A DNA stretch of 64,000 nt from JANQPX01 sp965222015. Its GTDB lineage: Bacteria > Pseudomonadota > Alphaproteobacteria > Geminicoccales > Geminicoccaceae. Location of the stretch: the NCBI GenBank assembly GCA_965222015.1, contig CBDCTL010000008.1, forward strand, positions 150,531-214,530. Reading direction: 5' to 3'. The notes beneath the pieces were generated by a model that was not told the DNA's origin, ran no database searches, and worked only from the letters and a program-made list of their open reading frames with translations. The position numbers were made by a program, and so were the translations under genes. Shown here piece by piece: positions 28,338 through 37,266 of this stretch (position 1 is the first letter of the stretch; the number at the start of each line of letters is the position of its first letter).

Positions 28338-30113
28338 ATGACCGTTGATCAGATGACGACGGTCGCGATCCTTGCGGGTGCCATGATCCTGTTCGTCTGG
28401 AATCGCTGGCGCTACGACGTGGTCGCGGTCATGGCGCTGCTCGGCGGCGTCGCGCTCGGCGTGGTGCCGGTCGAGGAAGCCTTTTCCGGCTACGGCCATC
28501 CTGCCGTGATCACGGTCGCGGCCGTGCTGGTGATGAGCCAGGGCCTTCAGCAATCCGGCATCGTCGACCGGCTGGCGGCGATGATCACCTCCTTCGGCCA
28601 GCCGCCATGGCGGGAGACGGTGCTGACCGCCGGCGTCACCGCCTGCCTGTCCGCCTTCATGAACAATGTCGGCGCGCTCGCCTTGATGCTGCCGGTAGCC
28701 GTGCGCAACGCCGGACGCAGCCGCACGCCGTCCTCGATGGTGCTGATGCCGCTCGCCTTTGCTAGCCTGCTCGGCGGGCTGGTGACCCTGATCGGCACGC
28801 CGCCCAACATCGTGATCGCCTCGGCGCGCGCCGAGGCGACGGGCGAGCCGTTCGGCATGTTCGACTTCACCGCTGCCGGCCTGCCGGTCGCGTTCGCCGG
28901 TCTGGTCTTCATCGCACTGTTCGGTCGGCGGTTGCTGCCCAAACGCGATCGGCGAGCCCTGCCGGAGGAGCGTTTTCGGCTGAGCGCCTATCTCACCGAG
29001 GCCCGGGTCCGTGACGACTCGCCGCTGGTCGGCGCGACGATCAGCCATCTCGAGGACATTTGCGACAACGAAGCGACGGTCATGGCGATCGTCCGTGGCG
29101 GCGCGCGGCGGCTTGCGCCCGCCGGCACCGATCGCCTTCGCTCCGGCGACCTGCTTGTGCTTCAGGGCGATCCGCTGGCGCTGCAGCCTCTGCTCGCGCA
29201 GCCCGGTCTGATCAGATTCGGCGAGAACGACGTCGACGAACATCTCGTGATGTCCGAGGACGTGATTCTCGTGGAAGCCATGGTCATGCCGAAAGCGCCC
29301 ATAGAAGGCCGCTCGATGCGTCGGCTGCGGATGCACGAGACCTACGGCATCAACCTGCTCGCCATGGCGCGCAAGGGCGAGCCGCCGGAAGCGAGGCTCG
29401 CGCGCACCCGTTTTCAGGTCGGCGACGTCCTGCTGTTGCAGGGCCACCGCGCGACCCTCGACAAGATTCTGCCCATGCTCGGCTGCATCCCGCTCGCCGA
29501 GCGCGGCTTCAACGCGCCGCCGGCCGGCACCTCCTGGCTGCCGCTCTCGATCTTCGTCGCCGCGGTCGCATCGGCGGCTTTCGGTCTGATACCGGTGCAG
29601 ATCGCCTTCGTAGGGGCGGTGCTCACCATGGTGCTGACCAACGCGGTGCCGATCCGGGACGTCTATCGCAGCATCGAATGGCCTGTGATCGTGCTTCTCG
29701 GCTCGCTGATCCCCATCGGCGAGGCCCTGAAAGCGACCGGGACCACGGACCTGATCGCGAGCGGCATCGGCGACCTCGCAGGCGACCTGCCGCTCTGGGC
29801 CATCCTCGGCCTTCTGATGGCGACCTCTATGCTCTTGTCCGACCTAGTGCACAACACGCCGACCGCGGTTCTCATGGCGCCGATCGGCATCGGTATCGCC
29901 GCGGAGCTCGGCCTGCCGCCGGACGCGCTGCTCATGGCCATCGCGATCGGCGCCGCCTCGCCCTATCTGACCCCGATCGGGCATCAGTCCAACACGCTGG
30001 TGATGGGGCCGGGGAATTATCGCTTCGGGGACTACTGGCGGCTGGGCCTGCCGATGGACGCGGTCATCCTCCTGATCGGCGTGCCGGCGATCATGTGGGT
30101 CTGGGCCGGCTGA
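28338..30113 (+). CDS. SLC13/DASS family anion transporter with two TrkA-C domains
   Basis: Inner-membrane sodium-coupled anion carrier (sulfate, dicarboxylate or similar). The ATG at 28338 has AGGAGA upstream at good spacing. The 591 residues show the family layout: a first helix block with NNVGALALMLPVAV and the GGLVTLIGTPPNIVIAS signature, then two cytosolic TrkA-C (RCK-C) domains at about 205-280 and 295-375, then a second helix block with SDLVHNTPTAVLMAPI and SPYLTPIGHQSNTLVMGPG. The paired TNT-like motifs (NN..., NTPTA) are the substrate and sodium sites. Proteins with this layout in bacteria are often sulfate or sulfur-compound carriers. Confidence 0.9.
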   Translation: MTVDQMTTVAILAGAMILFVWNRWRYDVVAVMALLGGVALGVVPVEEAFSGYGHPAVITVAAVLVMSQGLQQSGIVDRLAAMITSFGQPPWRETVLTAGVTACLSAFMNNVGALALMLPVAVRNAGRSRTPSSMVLMPLAFASLLGGLVTLIGTPPNIVIASARAEATGEPFGMFDFTAAGLPVAFAGLVFIALFGRRLLPKRDRRALPEERFRLSAYLTEARVRDDSPLVGATISHLEDICDNEATVMAIVRGGARRLAPAGTDRLRSGDLLVLQGDPLALQPLLAQPGLIRFGENDVDEHLVMSEDVILVEAMVMPKAPIEGRSMRRLRMHETYGINLLAMARKGEPPEARLARTRFQVGDVLLLQGHRATLDKILPMLGCIPLAERGFNAPPAGTSWLPLSIFVAAVASAAFGLIPVQIAFVGAVLTMVLTNAVPIRDVYRSIEWPVIVLLGSLIPIGEALKATGTTDLIASGIGDLAGDLPLWAILGLLMATSMLLSDLVHNTPTAVLMAPIGIGIAAELGLPPDALLMAIAIGAASPYLTPIGHQSNTLVMGPGNYRFGDYWRLGLPMDAVILLIGVPAIMWVWAG

Positions 30114-30137
30114 GCGTTCTTTCGCCCGCCTGTCGCT

Positions 30138-30356
30138 TCAGCGCCTTTTCCGCCGCCTCGGCCGGCTGTCCGCTTCACTGGTGATGCCGGCCGCGCGCCG
30201 TCGCTCGCGCAGCGCCTGCAGGATGGCCATGCGCTCGGCTTCGCCGGCATGGGGCCAGCGCTCGATCTCGAAGGCGGTGCGCATGCAGCCGAGGCAGCGC
30301 TTGCCGGCGGCGTCGAGGGTGCAGACGCCGACGCAGGGAGAAGGAAGTTCGATCAC
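30138..30356 (-). CDS. DUF1289 small Cys-rich protein
   Basis: Small protein of 72 residues from a GTG at 30356. It carries the DUF1289 pattern: SPCVGVCTLD followed by CLGCMRT, four cysteines likely to bind a metal, then EIERWP and a helix AERMAILQALRERR, and a basic tail (RPRRRKRR). A longer open frame upstream is non-coding in appearance. Its stop lies 24 bases from the end of the opposing SLC13 gene. No function is known for the family; the call rests on the motif spacing. Confidence 0.85.
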   Translation of the reverse strand: MIELPSPCVGVCTLDAAGKRCLGCMRTAFEIERWPHAGEAERMAILQALRERRRAAGITSEADSRPRRRKRR

Positions 30357-30555
30357 CGGACGAACGACATGTGGGAGCGGCCCCGACTGGTCGAAAATGC
30401 GAGCGGCATGTCCGGATTTTCGGTCCTTCGGCTCCCCTGTGCTTGCCGGCAGGCGACAGGGTGGTGCCCGCCCGCGACAGGCCAGGCGCACGGTGCTTGA
30501 CAAGATGCCGCAGCGCGCGCAAAGCCGGAAGATCCAATAAGGGAGGATCGTGAGC

Positions 30556-32082
30556 ATGACACGGCCGGGACGGCGCAATCGGGGACGAAGGGAGCGCGAC
30601 GGCAAGGTCGGCCAGCGACCATGGCGCCAGGTGCGAAACCCCTTTCCGCCGATCGAGGTGCTCGATCCGGAGGGTCTGGCCGCGATCGAGGACACGGCGT
30701 TCACCATTCTCGAAGATGTCGGGATGGACTTTCTGCATCCGCGCGCGCACGACCTGCTGCGCGCGGCCGGCGCCGAGGTCGAGCCGGGCACGGACCGGGT
30801 GCGTTTCGATCGCGGCCTGATCAGGGAAAGCGTCGCCAAGGCCCCTGCCCGCTACACCCTGCATGCGCGCAATCCCGCCCGCAACCTCGAGATCGGGGAG
30901 AATTGGATCACCTTCGGCGCGGTGTCGAGCCCGCCCAACGTGTCGGGGCTCGGCGGCGGTCGCCGACCCGGCAACAAGAAGGATTTCGACGATCTGATCC
31001 GCCTCGGCCAGACGCTGAACTGCGTTCATCTGTTCGGCGGCTACCCGGTCGAGCCGGTCGATCTGTCGCCGGCGACCCGCCACCTCGACTGCATCGAGAG
31101 CTTCGTCCGTCTCTCCGACAAGCTCTATCACGCCTATTCCCTCGGCCGCACGCGCATCCTCGACGGCATCGAGATGGCGCGGATCGCGCGCGGCATCGAC
31201 GAGGGGCAGCTCTGCCGCGAGCCCAGCCTGACCACCGTGATCAACACCAGCTCGCCGCTCCGCCTGGACGGGCCGATGATCGAGGGCATGATCGAGATGG
31301 CGATGCGCAATCAGTGCATGATCATCACGCCCTTCACTCTGTCCGGTGCGATGGCACCTGCGACGATTGCGGGCGCGCTCGCCCAGCAGCACGCCGAGGC
31401 CCTGGCCGCGATCGCGTTCGCCCAGATCCTGCAGCCGGGCTGCCCTGTCATGTATGGCGGCTTCACCTCCAATGTCGACATGAAGTCCGGCGCGCCGGCC
31501 TTCGGCACACCCGAATATGCCAAGGCCGTGCTCGCGGGCGGACAGCTCGCGCGGCGCATCGGTGTTCCCTATCGCACCTCCGGCGTGAACGCGGCGAATG
31601 CGGTCGACAGCCAGGCTGCCTACGAAGCGATGATGTCGCTCTGGCCCGCGATCATGGCCCACGGCAACATGATCAAGCACGCCGCCGGCTGGATGGAGGG
31701 CGGGCTCACAGCCTCCTTCGAAAAGATGGTGATCGACGCCGAGCTTCTGCAGATGATGACCGACTTCCTCCTGCCGCTCGAGGTCAACGAGGACACGCTC
31801 GGCCTGGATGCGATCCGCGAGGTCGGCCCGGGCGGGCATTTCTTCGGCACGGCGCATACCCTCGCCCGCTTCGAGCACGCCTTCTACCCACCGCTGATTT
31901 CAGACTGGCGCAATTTCGAGTCCTGGGAGGAAGCCGGCGCGCCGATCACGCTGGAACATGCGGGGCGCCTGGCGGCTCAGCTGCTGGCGGAGTACGAACC
32001 GCCGCCGCTGGATCCGGCGATCGGCGACGAACTCGACGCCTTCCTGGCAAAGCGCACGCAGGACGGCGACGCGGCCGCCTGA
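30556..32082 (+). CDS. MttB-family methyltransferase, non-pyrrolysine type
   Basis: Member of the trimethylamine methyltransferase family (COG5598), 508 residues. The ATG at 30556 sits nine bases after GGAGG; a GTG at 30550 is closer than usual. Family signs are RNPFPPIEVLDPEGLAAIEDTAF, FGAVSSPPNVSG, LTTVINTSSPLRLDGPMIEGMIEMA, and GHFFGTAHTLARFEHAFYPPLISDW. The frame has no internal stop, so no pyrrolysine is used, as in the glycine betaine and other quaternary-amine enzymes of this family. No corrinoid protein or reductive activator gene lies next to it, so the methyl acceptor partner must be elsewhere and the substrate is unknown. Confidence 0.9.
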   Translation: MTRPGRRNRGRRERDGKVGQRPWRQVRNPFPPIEVLDPEGLAAIEDTAFTILEDVGMDFLHPRAHDLLRAAGAEVEPGTDRVRFDRGLIRESVAKAPARYTLHARNPARNLEIGENWITFGAVSSPPNVSGLGGGRRPGNKKDFDDLIRLGQTLNCVHLFGGYPVEPVDLSPATRHLDCIESFVRLSDKLYHAYSLGRTRILDGIEMARIARGIDEGQLCREPSLTTVINTSSPLRLDGPMIEGMIEMAMRNQCMIITPFTLSGAMAPATIAGALAQQHAEALAAIAFAQILQPGCPVMYGGFTSNVDMKSGAPAFGTPEYAKAVLAGGQLARRIGVPYRTSGVNAANAVDSQAAYEAMMSLWPAIMAHGNMIKHAAGWMEGGLTASFEKMVIDAELLQMMTDFLLPLEVNEDTLGLDAIREVGPGGHFFGTAHTLARFEHAFYPPLISDWRNFESWEEAGAPITLEHAGRLAAQLLAEYEPPPLDPAIGDELDAFLAKRTQDGDAAA

Positions 32083-32286
32083 CGGCCGCCGGGCGCGCCA
32101 CCGGGCGACACCTTAGAGCGCCCTCCGCTCCCAGGATCCAGACCCTTTCCGGCCTCGGCCTTCGATGGAGACCGTCGTGGAATAGGTCTTCACCATCCGC
32201 TGTTAACTTTCCGGCCTGACCTGTCGGGTCAACGATGCTAGGCTATGAAAATCTCTAAATAACGCCATGTAGGCTCAAAAAACTCA

Positions 32287-33480
32287 ATGTCGGTACAAAA
32301 AACGAAGGAAGAAGTCGCTTATTTCGGCCAGGACCGGACGGACAGCAAGGTCATCAGCCGGATCGAGCAGCTGCAGCGCCTCGGACACAAGGTCCTCGGG
32401 CTGACCTATCACCGAGTCAAGTTCAATCGCGGCCATGAGCCGGCCTGGGACAATGTCGATCTCGGGGCGACCGCGGACTACGCTTATGCGGACCGGATCA
32501 AAAGCCTGCTCACCGGCTGCCTCCGCGTCCTCGGGCAGCGCCGGCGCCTGGCCGGCGTCGATCTCATTTTCGCGCGTAATATCGACATGGCCCTGCTCGC
32601 GTTGTTCGGCCGGCTGATCAGCGGCAGCCAGGCGCCGATCGCCTACGAAGTCCTCGACGTGCACCGTTTTTTCCTGGGCGATCGTCTGCACAACCGCATG
32701 TTCCGGGCCGTCGAGCGATGGGTTCTGAAGCGCTGCGACGCGCTGATCGTCAGCTCCGAGAGCTATGTCGAGCACTATTTCGAACCGGTCCAGCATTTTC
32801 AAGGGCGCTGGTTCCTGCTCGAAAACAAGGTTCCCGCCGGCAGCGTTCGCGAACCCGAGGCCAAGCCCAGCCGGCGCCCTCAGAAGCTGGGCAAGCCGTG
32901 GGTGATCGGCTGGTGCGGCACCATGCGCTGCGTCGAGAGCCTCCATCTGCTGAGGGAGGTCGCCAGGCGCGATCGCGAGGGCGTGCGCGTCCACATGCGC
33001 GGCTTCCCCACGGAAACCGGGCTCGACGCATTCGAAGCGTTCATCGCCGACGAACCCAACATGGTCTACGGCGGCGGCTACAAGGGCCCCGACGATCTTG
33101 CCGAGATCTATGCACCGGTGGACATCAACTGGGGCATCGAGCTCTGGGACCAGAGCTACAACTCCAGAAACTCCCACTGGCTTCTCCCCAACCGATTGTA
33201 TGAAGGCGGCTGCTTCGGCGTTCCGATGATCACCCTTGCAGGGACGGCGAGCGCGAAGCGCATCGAGCAGCTGGACGCGGGCTGGGTGCTGGAGGAACCG
33301 CTGGTCGACAACGTCGTCAGCTTTCTCGAAGGGCTGACCGAAGCGGAATATCGGGCCAAGAGAGAGCGGCTCGAAACGCTGCCGAAATCGACCTTCTGGG
33401 AAACGGATGATCTTGAGAAAATTTGCGATCAGCTCTCGTCGCTGCGGACCGAGGAGCGTCGGGCGATGGCGACGGCCTGA
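32287..33480 (+). CDS. Glycosyltransferase, GT-B fold
   Basis: Predicted cytosolic glycosyltransferase of 397 residues that adds a sugar from a nucleotide-sugar to an unknown acceptor. The N-terminal half has the Rossmann-like start (VAYFGQDRTDSKVISRIEQLQRLGHKVLGL) and the C-terminal half has the donor-binding pattern WVIGWCGTMRCVESLHLL followed by VYGGGYKGPDDLAEIYAPVDINWG and LLPNRLYEGGCFGVPMITL, where the Glu in YEGG is the usual sugar-nucleotide contact of GT4-type enzymes. The ATG at 32287 follows an AT-rich stretch. No other polysaccharide genes are beside it, so the product is open. Confidence 0.78.
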   Translation: MSVQKTKEEVAYFGQDRTDSKVISRIEQLQRLGHKVLGLTYHRVKFNRGHEPAWDNVDLGATADYAYADRIKSLLTGCLRVLGQRRRLAGVDLIFARNIDMALLALFGRLISGSQAPIAYEVLDVHRFFLGDRLHNRMFRAVERWVLKRCDALIVSSESYVEHYFEPVQHFQGRWFLLENKVPAGSVREPEAKPSRRPQKLGKPWVIGWCGTMRCVESLHLLREVARRDREGVRVHMRGFPTETGLDAFEAFIADEPNMVYGGGYKGPDDLAEIYAPVDINWGIELWDQSYNSRNSHWLLPNRLYEGGCFGVPMITLAGTASAKRIEQLDAGWVLEEPLVDNVVSFLEGLTEAEYRAKRERLETLPKSTFWETDDLEKICDQLSSLRTEERRAMATA

Positions 33481-33600
33481 CGCTTCGGCGAGGAACCCCC
33501 GTTCGGCCTGCCGGGATTGACGGCATCGATTCCTTTCTTGTGGTCTGCGCCCGGATCGGCTCAATTCTCGAATGTGACGTGAGCAACCAGGGCAGGCAGC

Positions 33601-35160
33601 ATGATGACCAGAAACGGATCGGCATCCATCGGTACGCTGATGCTGGCGCTCGGCCTTCAAGGCTGCGTTCAGCCGCCCATAGCCCGTGACCGCCCGCTGT
33701 TCGGCGAGGCGGCAGCCGACAGCGCCACAATCACCTTTCTCCACACCAACGACGTCTATGAGATCGACGCCGAGGAGGGTCGCGGCGGCGGCATGGCGGA
33801 GCTGGCGACCGCGCTGCGCGAGGCGCGCGCCGCCTCACCGGACAGCATCACCACCTTCGGGGGCGATCTCATTTCGCCCTCGGTGATGTCGGCGCTCACC
33901 CAGGGCTCGCAGATGGTCGATTTCTACAACCGGTTCGGCACGGACGCCGCGGTCCTCGGCAATCACGAATTCGACTTCGGCCCCGAGGTGCTGCAGGCCC
34001 GGATCGAGGAGTCCGAGTTCCCCTGGCTCGGCACCAACGTCCTCGGCGATGACGGCCGGCCCGCCCTCGGCGCCGCGGCCGGCATGGTGATCGAGCGCGC
34101 CGGCTACAGGATCGGCGTGTTCGGCGTACTGGCACCCGAGACCGAGGAGCTATCCTCGCCCGGCGAGGGCATCGACATAACCCCGCCGATCGAGGCGGCG
34201 AAAGGCGCGGTGACGACACTTCAGGAACAGGGCGTCGACCTGATCGTCGCCCTCACCCATGACGATCTCGCCGACGATCGCCGCCTGGTGCGCGAGGTCG
34301 AGGGGATCGATCTGGTGCTCGGCGGCCACGACCACGATCCGATCAGCATCGTCGAGGACGGCATCCTGATCGCCAAGGCCGGGTACGACGCCCACTACCT
34401 GCTCGCCGTCGACCTGCATGTCGCCCGCGTCGAGGATGACGGCGAGGCGAGCGTCGGGATTCTGCCGACCTGGCGTTTCATCTCGACCGCGGGCCTGGCC
34501 CCCGATCCCGCGATGAAGGCCGTGGTCGACGCCTACAATGCCGAACTCGACGAGGATTTGGACGTCCCGGTCGGCACGACCAAGGTCGCGCTCGACAGCC
34601 GGCGCAGCACGGTGCGCGCCGAGGAAAGCAACATGGGCAATCTGATCGCGGACGCCGCCCGGGAGACCCTCGGTGCCGACGTCGCGATCGCCAATGGAGG
34701 CGGTATTCGCGGCGATCGCACCTACGACGCCGGCAGCGTGCTGACCAGGAAGGACATTCTGAGCGAGCTGCCCTTCGGCAACACCGCCGTCCTGATCGAG
34801 CTGACCGGCGCCGACCTGTTGGCCGCCCTGGAAAACGGCGTCTCTCAGGTCGAGGACACCGCCGGGCGCTTTCCTCAGGTCTCCGGCCTTCGCTACGCCT
34901 ACGACGCGGCGAGCCCGGCCGGCCGGCGCATCACCGAGGTCACGGTGGGCGAGCAGCCGCTCGATCTGGATGCCACCTACAAGGTCGCGATCAACGACTA
35001 CATCTATGGCGGCGGCGACGGCTACGAGGCGCTCGCCCGCGGCCGCGCGATCATCGATCCCTCGGGTGCGGTGCTCCTGGCGAGCGTGGTCATGGACTAC
35101 ATCGAGCAGAAGGGCGAAATCGCACCAGCGGTCGAGGGCCGCATCACCCGCCTCGACTAA
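33601..35160 (+). CDS. 5'-nucleotidase/UshA-like metallophosphatase lipoprotein
   Basis: Periplasmic bimetallic phosphatase of 519 residues. The signal ends LALGLQGC, a good lipobox. The metallophosphatase domain has FLHTNDVYEID, FGGDLISPS, LGNHEFDFG, VALTHDDLADD and LGGHDHDP, the full set of metal ligands. The C-terminal 5'-nucleotidase domain carries ESNMGNLIADAARE, IANGGGIRGD, LSELPFGNTAVLIELTG and the stacking motif NDYIYGGGDGYEA. The family length is right. Likely role: salvage of extracellular nucleotides, hydrolysing 5'-nucleotides or a related phosphate ester. Confidence 0.9.
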   Translation: MMTRNGSASIGTLMLALGLQGCVQPPIARDRPLFGEAAADSATITFLHTNDVYEIDAEEGRGGGMAELATALREARAASPDSITTFGGDLISPSVMSALTQGSQMVDFYNRFGTDAAVLGNHEFDFGPEVLQARIEESEFPWLGTNVLGDDGRPALGAAAGMVIERAGYRIGVFGVLAPETEELSSPGEGIDITPPIEAAKGAVTTLQEQGVDLIVALTHDDLADDRRLVREVEGIDLVLGGHDHDPISIVEDGILIAKAGYDAHYLLAVDLHVARVEDDGEASVGILPTWRFISTAGLAPDPAMKAVVDAYNAELDEDLDVPVGTTKVALDSRRSTVRAEESNMGNLIADAARETLGADVAIANGGGIRGDRTYDAGSVLTRKDILSELPFGNTAVLIELTGADLLAALENGVSQVEDTAGRFPQVSGLRYAYDAASPAGRRITEVTVGEQPLDLDATYKVAINDYIYGGGDGYEALARGRAIIDPSGAVLLASVVMDYIEQKGEIAPAVEGRITRLD

Positions 35161-35255
35161 TGGCTTGGTGGCGTGGCCACCTCACGGACTTGGACCTCGT
35201 CTTTCCGTGAAGGCACAGAGCGGCTTGAAAGAGCCGCCGAAAACAGGGAGGTAGT

Positions 35256-36149
35256 ATGAAGAAAATCGGCTTTGTCGGGACAGGCGTGATGGGTCTGCCG
35301 ATGGCACGGAACGTCGTCAAGGGAGGTTTCGAGGTCAGCGCCTTCGACGTCAATCCGAAGGCGCTGGAAACCATCCGCCAGGATGGCGGATCCGTTGCGG
35401 ACTCCGCCAAGGCGGCCGCCGTGGGCGCCGATGCGGTGATCACCATGCTGCCGAACGGCGATCACGTGCTGGACGCGGTGTTCGGCGAACAAGGCGCACT
35501 CGAAGGCATGGGCGAAGGCGCCTTGCTGATCGACATGAGCACCATCCTCCCGACCGTCACCGACGAGATCGCGAAGCGGCTCGCCGCTGCCGGACGCCGT
35601 CTCGTGGACGCGCCGGTCGGCCGCACCTCCCGCCATGCCGAGGAAGGCAAGCTGCTGATCATGGCCGGCGGCGACGAAGCCGACGTCGAGGCCGTCCGGC
35701 CCGTGCTCGCCTGCATGGGCGATAGCATCGTCCATTGCGGCCCGACCGGATCCGGGTCGCGGGTGAAGCTGATCAACAATTATATGTCGATCGCCTGCAA
35801 CGTGGTGACGGCCGAGGCGCTCGCGCTCGCCGAGCGCAGCGGCCTCGACCGGGATCTGGCGATCGAGGTGATGATGGGCACCACGGCGGGCCAGGGCCAT
35901 CTCGCCACGACCTATCCTGCCAAAGTCCTGAAGGGTGACGTCACGCCCGGCTTCATGGTCGACCTCGCCCACAAGGACATGGGCCTCGCCCTCGACTTCG
36001 CCGCCCATCTGAAGGTGCCCCTGCCCATGGGCGCCGCCGCACGCCAGATCTACACCCAGGCCCAGGTGCAGGGCCGCGGTCGTGACGACTGGACCGCCAT
36101 TCTGGAAACCGTGCGCCGGCTCGCGGACCTCCCGGAAAGCGGGTCCTGA
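35256..36149 (+). CDS. YihU-like 3-sulfolactaldehyde reductase (beta-hydroxyacid dehydrogenase family)
   Basis: NADH-dependent reductase of 297 residues that would convert 3-sulfolactaldehyde to dihydroxypropane sulfonate at the end of sulfoglycolysis. The ATG has GGGAGGTA upstream. The NAD site is GFVGTGVMG (5-13), and ITMLPNGDHV follows. The sulfonate-binding residues known from E. coli YihU fall at the same numbers here: Arg123 in VGRTS, Lys171 (catalytic) and Asn174-Asn175-Tyr-Met-Ser178 in KLINNYMS. The C-terminus (DLAHKDMGLALD, PLPMGAAARQIY, GRGRDDWTAIL) also matches YihU rather than 3-hydroxyisobutyrate dehydrogenase. No other sulfoquinovose gene lies in the window. Confidence 0.75.
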   Translation: MKKIGFVGTGVMGLPMARNVVKGGFEVSAFDVNPKALETIRQDGGSVADSAKAAAVGADAVITMLPNGDHVLDAVFGEQGALEGMGEGALLIDMSTILPTVTDEIAKRLAAAGRRLVDAPVGRTSRHAEEGKLLIMAGGDEADVEAVRPVLACMGDSIVHCGPTGSGSRVKLINNYMSIACNVVTAEALALAERSGLDRDLAIEVMMGTTAGQGHLATTYPAKVLKGDVTPGFMVDLAHKDMGLALDFAAHLKVPLPMGAAARQIYTQAQVQGRGRDDWTAILETVRRLADLPESGS

Positions 36150-36408
36150 CGCTTCGGGCTTCGGTCACTGGACGAGGCAGTTCCAGAATGCCGGATCTGG
36201 TCCCATGTGATCCTGAAGCCGAATCCCGCCCTGTTCTACAGGCGGCCGGACGAAGTCCCAGGCTCGCGCGGATCGGGCCGGGGGCTCCGTAGGCACGTCC
36301 GATCAGTCCAATTCACTCGCGGCCGTCGGGACACCGAGATCCGCAAGGCGTTCGCCTCCTGGTCCGAAGCAACAGGGCATTAACCCTTTGCTGATAAGCA
36401 GGTTTTAT

Positions 36409-36486
36409 GTCCATGGGATCCTGGGAGTCCGGGCCTCGACCCTGCTTGTTTTAGCGAACGGGCGGAGCCCTGGGATCTCATGGACC
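36409..36486 (+). repeat. Palindromic repeat, copy B
   Basis: Imperfect palindrome: left arm GTCCATGGGATCCTGGG with AGTCCG, right arm GGCGGA...CCCTGGGATCTCATGGAC. The arm difference at the eighth position of GTCCATGG is a G-U-type change that keeps pairing. TTAACCC lies about 30 bases upstream and an AGTTAC-type block about 30 bases downstream, as in the other copies. Same orientation as A, C and E. Confidence 0.8.
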
Positions 36487-36902
36487 AGGAAGCTCCGTCG
36501 CCGAAGATTGTGAAGAAAGAGTTACGGCTCCGGTGGGCAGATGCAGTGATCGAGCCGTACCGAACGGCGCGCTGACGATGCGTCGAGCGATCTCTCCTTC
36601 CAACATGGTTGGCCACCGTATCAGCAATGTTTGTCGTTTCTGCTGAACCGTCCCGATCTGATCTTGCTCCAGCCTTGGCGGATTGACATTTTGTTTCTGT
36701 GACGACGCTTCCACATCGAACCCCACCGTGGATCATGGCCCATCAAACGCCGAGGTTGCACTTCGTCACCTCGCCATCTAATACCGATCCGTCTGGACAT
36801 CGACCGTTTTGCGAGTGGAGAAACGAGCTGGTCATGCTCGGCCTTTTCGCCGCCGTCTTTACCCGGCGTCGACGTTTTATGGCGAGAATGGGCTGTCCAG
36901 AT

Positions 36903-36979
36903 GGTCCATACGGCCCTGGGAGTCTGTCCGCACGCCGGAAAATTTAGGCAAGGCGCGGAATCCGAGAATCGCATGGACC
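36903..36979 (+). repeat. Palindromic repeat, copy E (divergent)
   Basis: More diverged copy, GGTCCATACGGCCCTGGGAGTCTGTCCG ... CGGAATCCGAGAATCGCATGGACC. The outer arms and the inner CCG/CGG pair are kept while the middle arm has drifted. TTTACCC-type sequence lies upstream and GGTTGA downstream. Same orientation as A, B and C. Confidence 0.7.
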
Positions 36980-37266
36980 AGTTCAGAATGTGACAGACAA
37001 GGTTGAGAAAAGCTCAACTTCGAACCGGGGGATGTTCTCCGCCTTGATGGATTTGATCTGCTGGCCGGGCCGCGCCGTGCCACCGAGCGCCGGAGCGGCC
37101 GGCCTCGAAGCGGGCCGCCGTCAATCCGCCCTAGTCAGGGCCGGCCATCATGCACGGTTCAAGCCCCTCGCGCCCTCCGAACAGAATCGACGCCAGCCGA
37201 GGATGCCGTCATGACCTCCGCCGTTCATCCGGTGTCGCGACCGCGTTCCAACCACGCACATCCCTC

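Larger units (their letters stand above)
36150..37266. other. Long gene-free gap with two repeat copies
   Basis: About 1.1 kb between the reductase and the flavin oxidase. No credible gene is seen: open frames are short, without ribosome sites and with stop-rich neighbours. It contains palindromic repeats B (36409-36486) and E (36903-36979). The stretch between the repeats has no further recognised structure. Confidence 0.6.

Noticed and set aside
30496..30501. A TTGACA -35-like hexamer before the MttB-family gene
   Set aside because: No matching -10 hexamer at normal spacing.
36380..37083. Several small open frames in the gap before the flavin oxidase
   Set aside because: They cross the palindromic repeats, lack ribosome sites and have no family resemblance.
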